Shown here one piece after another: positions 15,403 to 16,493 of a DNA stretch of 16,493 nt. Position numbers and translations under genes: made by a program. The first letter of the stretch is position 1. The number at the start of each line of letters is the position of its first letter. Source of the stretch: JBCCSZ01 sp039199225 (GTDB lineage: Bacteria > Bacteroidota > Bacteroidia > Chitinophagales > Saprospiraceae); contig JBCCSZ010000170.1 of NCBI GenBank assembly GCA_039199225.1, positions 1 through 16,493 on the forward strand. Direction: 5' to 3'. The notes under the pieces were generated by a model. The model did no database searches. It worked only from the letters and a program-made list of their open reading frames with translations, and had not been told where the DNA came from.

Positions 15403-16419
15403 ATGCCTGTTCACGGAAAAAAAGGAATTTTACTGATTAATTTGGGTACGCCTGACGATCCCAGCAGGGGAGCCGTCTATCGCTATTTGAAGGAGTTCCT
15501 AACAGATCGCCGGGTGATTGATTATCCCTGGTTGGCTCGCAACCTCTTGGTTCGTGGCATCATTGCGCCGTTTCGCTCTGGTAGCTCTGCTAAGCTGTAC
15601 AAGAAGTTGTGGACGGAAGAGGGATCGCCATTGAAGGTTTTCGGTGAGAAACTAACAGAGGGTGTACAACATGAGTTGGGCGATGAATATGTGGTGGAAT
15701 TGGCTATGCGTTACCAAAGTCCGTCCATTAAATCGGCCTTGGACCGCTTGCTCGACAAGAAGGTGACTTCTTTGGTGGTCTTTCCATTGTTCCCTCAGTA
15801 TGCTTCGGCTACGACGGGCTCTGTCCATGAGGAGGTACTGCGGCTGTTGGCTCGCCGAGAAAACATTCCACGCCTGGAATTGATCGACTCTTACTACGAT
15901 TCGCCTGAGATGGTGGACGTATTTGTTGAAAATGCCCGTAAGTTCGACATAGATTCTTATGACCATATTTTATTCAGCTACCACGGCTTGCCCCAGCGTC
16001 AACTGCGCAAGGCAGACGATTGCAACCATTGTCTGAAGGCGGAGGGTTGCTGCGAGTCCATCGGGCTCAAAAATCAATATTGCTACTCAGCACAGTGCCA
16101 TGCGACTTCTTATGCCATCGCCGAAAAGCTTGGTTTGAAGGAAGATCGCTATACCATATGCTTTCAGTCCCGCCTCGGCCCCGAAGCTTGGGCGCAGCCA
16201 TACACCAGTAAAATCATTGAGCATCGAGCAGAAGAGGGAGACAAAAAGCTCTTGGTTTTCTGCCCGGCTTTCGTGTCTGATTGCTTAGAGACGACCATCG
16301 AAATTACAGACGAATACCGAGAAGAGTTTGAAGAAGCTGGCGGTGAACAACTCGATTTGGTGGAGAGCTTGAACGCGCATCCGAAGTGGATTAAGGCGGT
16401 GGCGGATATGTTGCGGTAG
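15403..16419 (+). CDS. hemH: Ferrochelatase with a cysteine-rich insertion
   Basis: Inserts ferrous iron into protoporphyrin IX (or coproporphyrin III, depending on the pathway) to complete haem. Family features: GILLINLGTPDDP (8-20), the FLTDRRVID segment (32-40), FPLFPQYASATTGSV (127-141), FSYHGLPQRQL (191-201) with the catalytic H194, and CPAFVSDCLETTIEI (287-301) with E296, the partner acid. Length 338 aa is normal. Between the two halves lies a cysteine cluster, C207, C210, C216, C217, C227 and C232, which could bind a [2Fe-2S] cluster or another metal. I recall a similar cluster in other Bacteroidota ferrochelatases. Divergent from the surE operon. Directly after the stop codon a GTGA repeat module begins. 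Confidence 0.96.
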   Translation: MPVHGKKGILLINLGTPDDPSRGAVYRYLKEFLTDRRVIDYPWLARNLLVRGIIAPFRSGSSAKLYKKLWTEEGSPLKVFGEKLTEGVQHELGDEYVVELAMRYQSPSIKSALDRLLDKKVTSLVVFPLFPQYASATTGSVHEEVLRLLARRENIPRLELIDSYYDSPEMVDVFVENARKFDIDSYDHILFSYHGLPQRQLRKADDCNHCLKAEGCCESIGLKNQYCYSAQCHATSYAIAEKLGLKEDRYTICFQSRLGPEAWAQPYTSKIIEHRAEEGDKKLLVFCPAFVSDCLETTIEITDEYREEFEEAGGEQLDLVESLNAHPKWIKAVADMLR

Positions 16420-16429
16420 GGGAGAGGGG

Positions 16430-16465
16430 GTGAGCGGTGAACTGGTGAACGGTGAACTGGTGAGC
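16430..16465. repeat. GTGA repeat module, second copy
   Basis: Directly after the hemH stop codon the sequence reads as a chain of GTGAGC / GTGAAC words. The 30-bp stretch 16436-16465 matches 12609-12638 in 28 positions, differing by two G-to-A changes. Thus the same repeat family occurs after two unrelated genes on the plus strand. The window ends soon after, so its full length is unknown. Confidence 0.8.
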
Positions 16466-16493
16466 TTTTCTTTGGTCGTGAAATGTTTGCTTG

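Overview
The window looks like a chromosomal segment from a member of the Bacteroidota, probably a marine or environmental lineage such as the Saprospiria; the class-level guess is inference. The evidence is a SurE / small membrane protein / LpxB cluster, lipoproteins of the DUF4856 and imelysin families, a TonB-dependent receptor with an N-terminal carboxypeptidase-regulatory-like domain, A/T-rich start regions without clear Shine-Dalgarno sequences, and a promoter matching the Bacteroidota -33/-7 consensus (TTG ... TAnnTTTG). No tRNA, rRNA, CRISPR array, transposase or phage gene was seen.

Layout. At the left edge is the 3' end of a SLOG-like (Rossmann, nucleotide-binding) gene on the + strand. 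It meets, tail to tail, a minus-strand secreted PQQ-type sugar dehydrogenase carrying an N-terminal cytochrome c domain (319-1776). An A/T-rich gap of about 375 bp holds a perfect hairpin and a direct repeat. Next is an unassigned 352-aa protein that appears to have the signature of the protein-kinase-like fold. The centre (3346-9729) is a tightly packed four-gene operon: a DUF4856 lipoprotein, an imelysin-like lipoprotein, an HTTM / vitamin-K-dependent gamma-carboxylase homologue and a FecA-like TonB-dependent receptor. A Bacteroidota promoter and a TAGA...TCTA palindrome precede it, as expected for an iron-controlled unit. Two single + strand genes follow (a DUF6090-like membrane protein and an aminoglycoside/homoserine-kinase-type phosphotransferase), then a leader with two long-range inverted repeats and an outer-membrane protein. 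A minus-strand operon surE / 101-aa membrane protein / lpxB comes next, and divergent from it is hemH (ferrochelatase).

How the genes fit together. The receptor would bring a metal complex, probably ferric, across the outer membrane. The two surface or periplasmic lipoproteins would bind or hand on the metal. The membrane carboxylase homologue keeps the residue matching the catalytic lysine of human GGCX, so it may modify a partner. Ferrochelatase is a downstream consumer of iron, but sits far away with its own upstream region. The carboxylase inside a metal-uptake operon is the most interesting feature.

The other striking structure is a family of GTGA-based repeats. It forms a 0.3-kb array directly after the outer-membrane protein gene, with slippage-like unit variation, and a related 30-bp module (28/30 identical by eye) recurs directly after hemH about 3.8 kb away, suggesting a dispersed intergenic repeat family.
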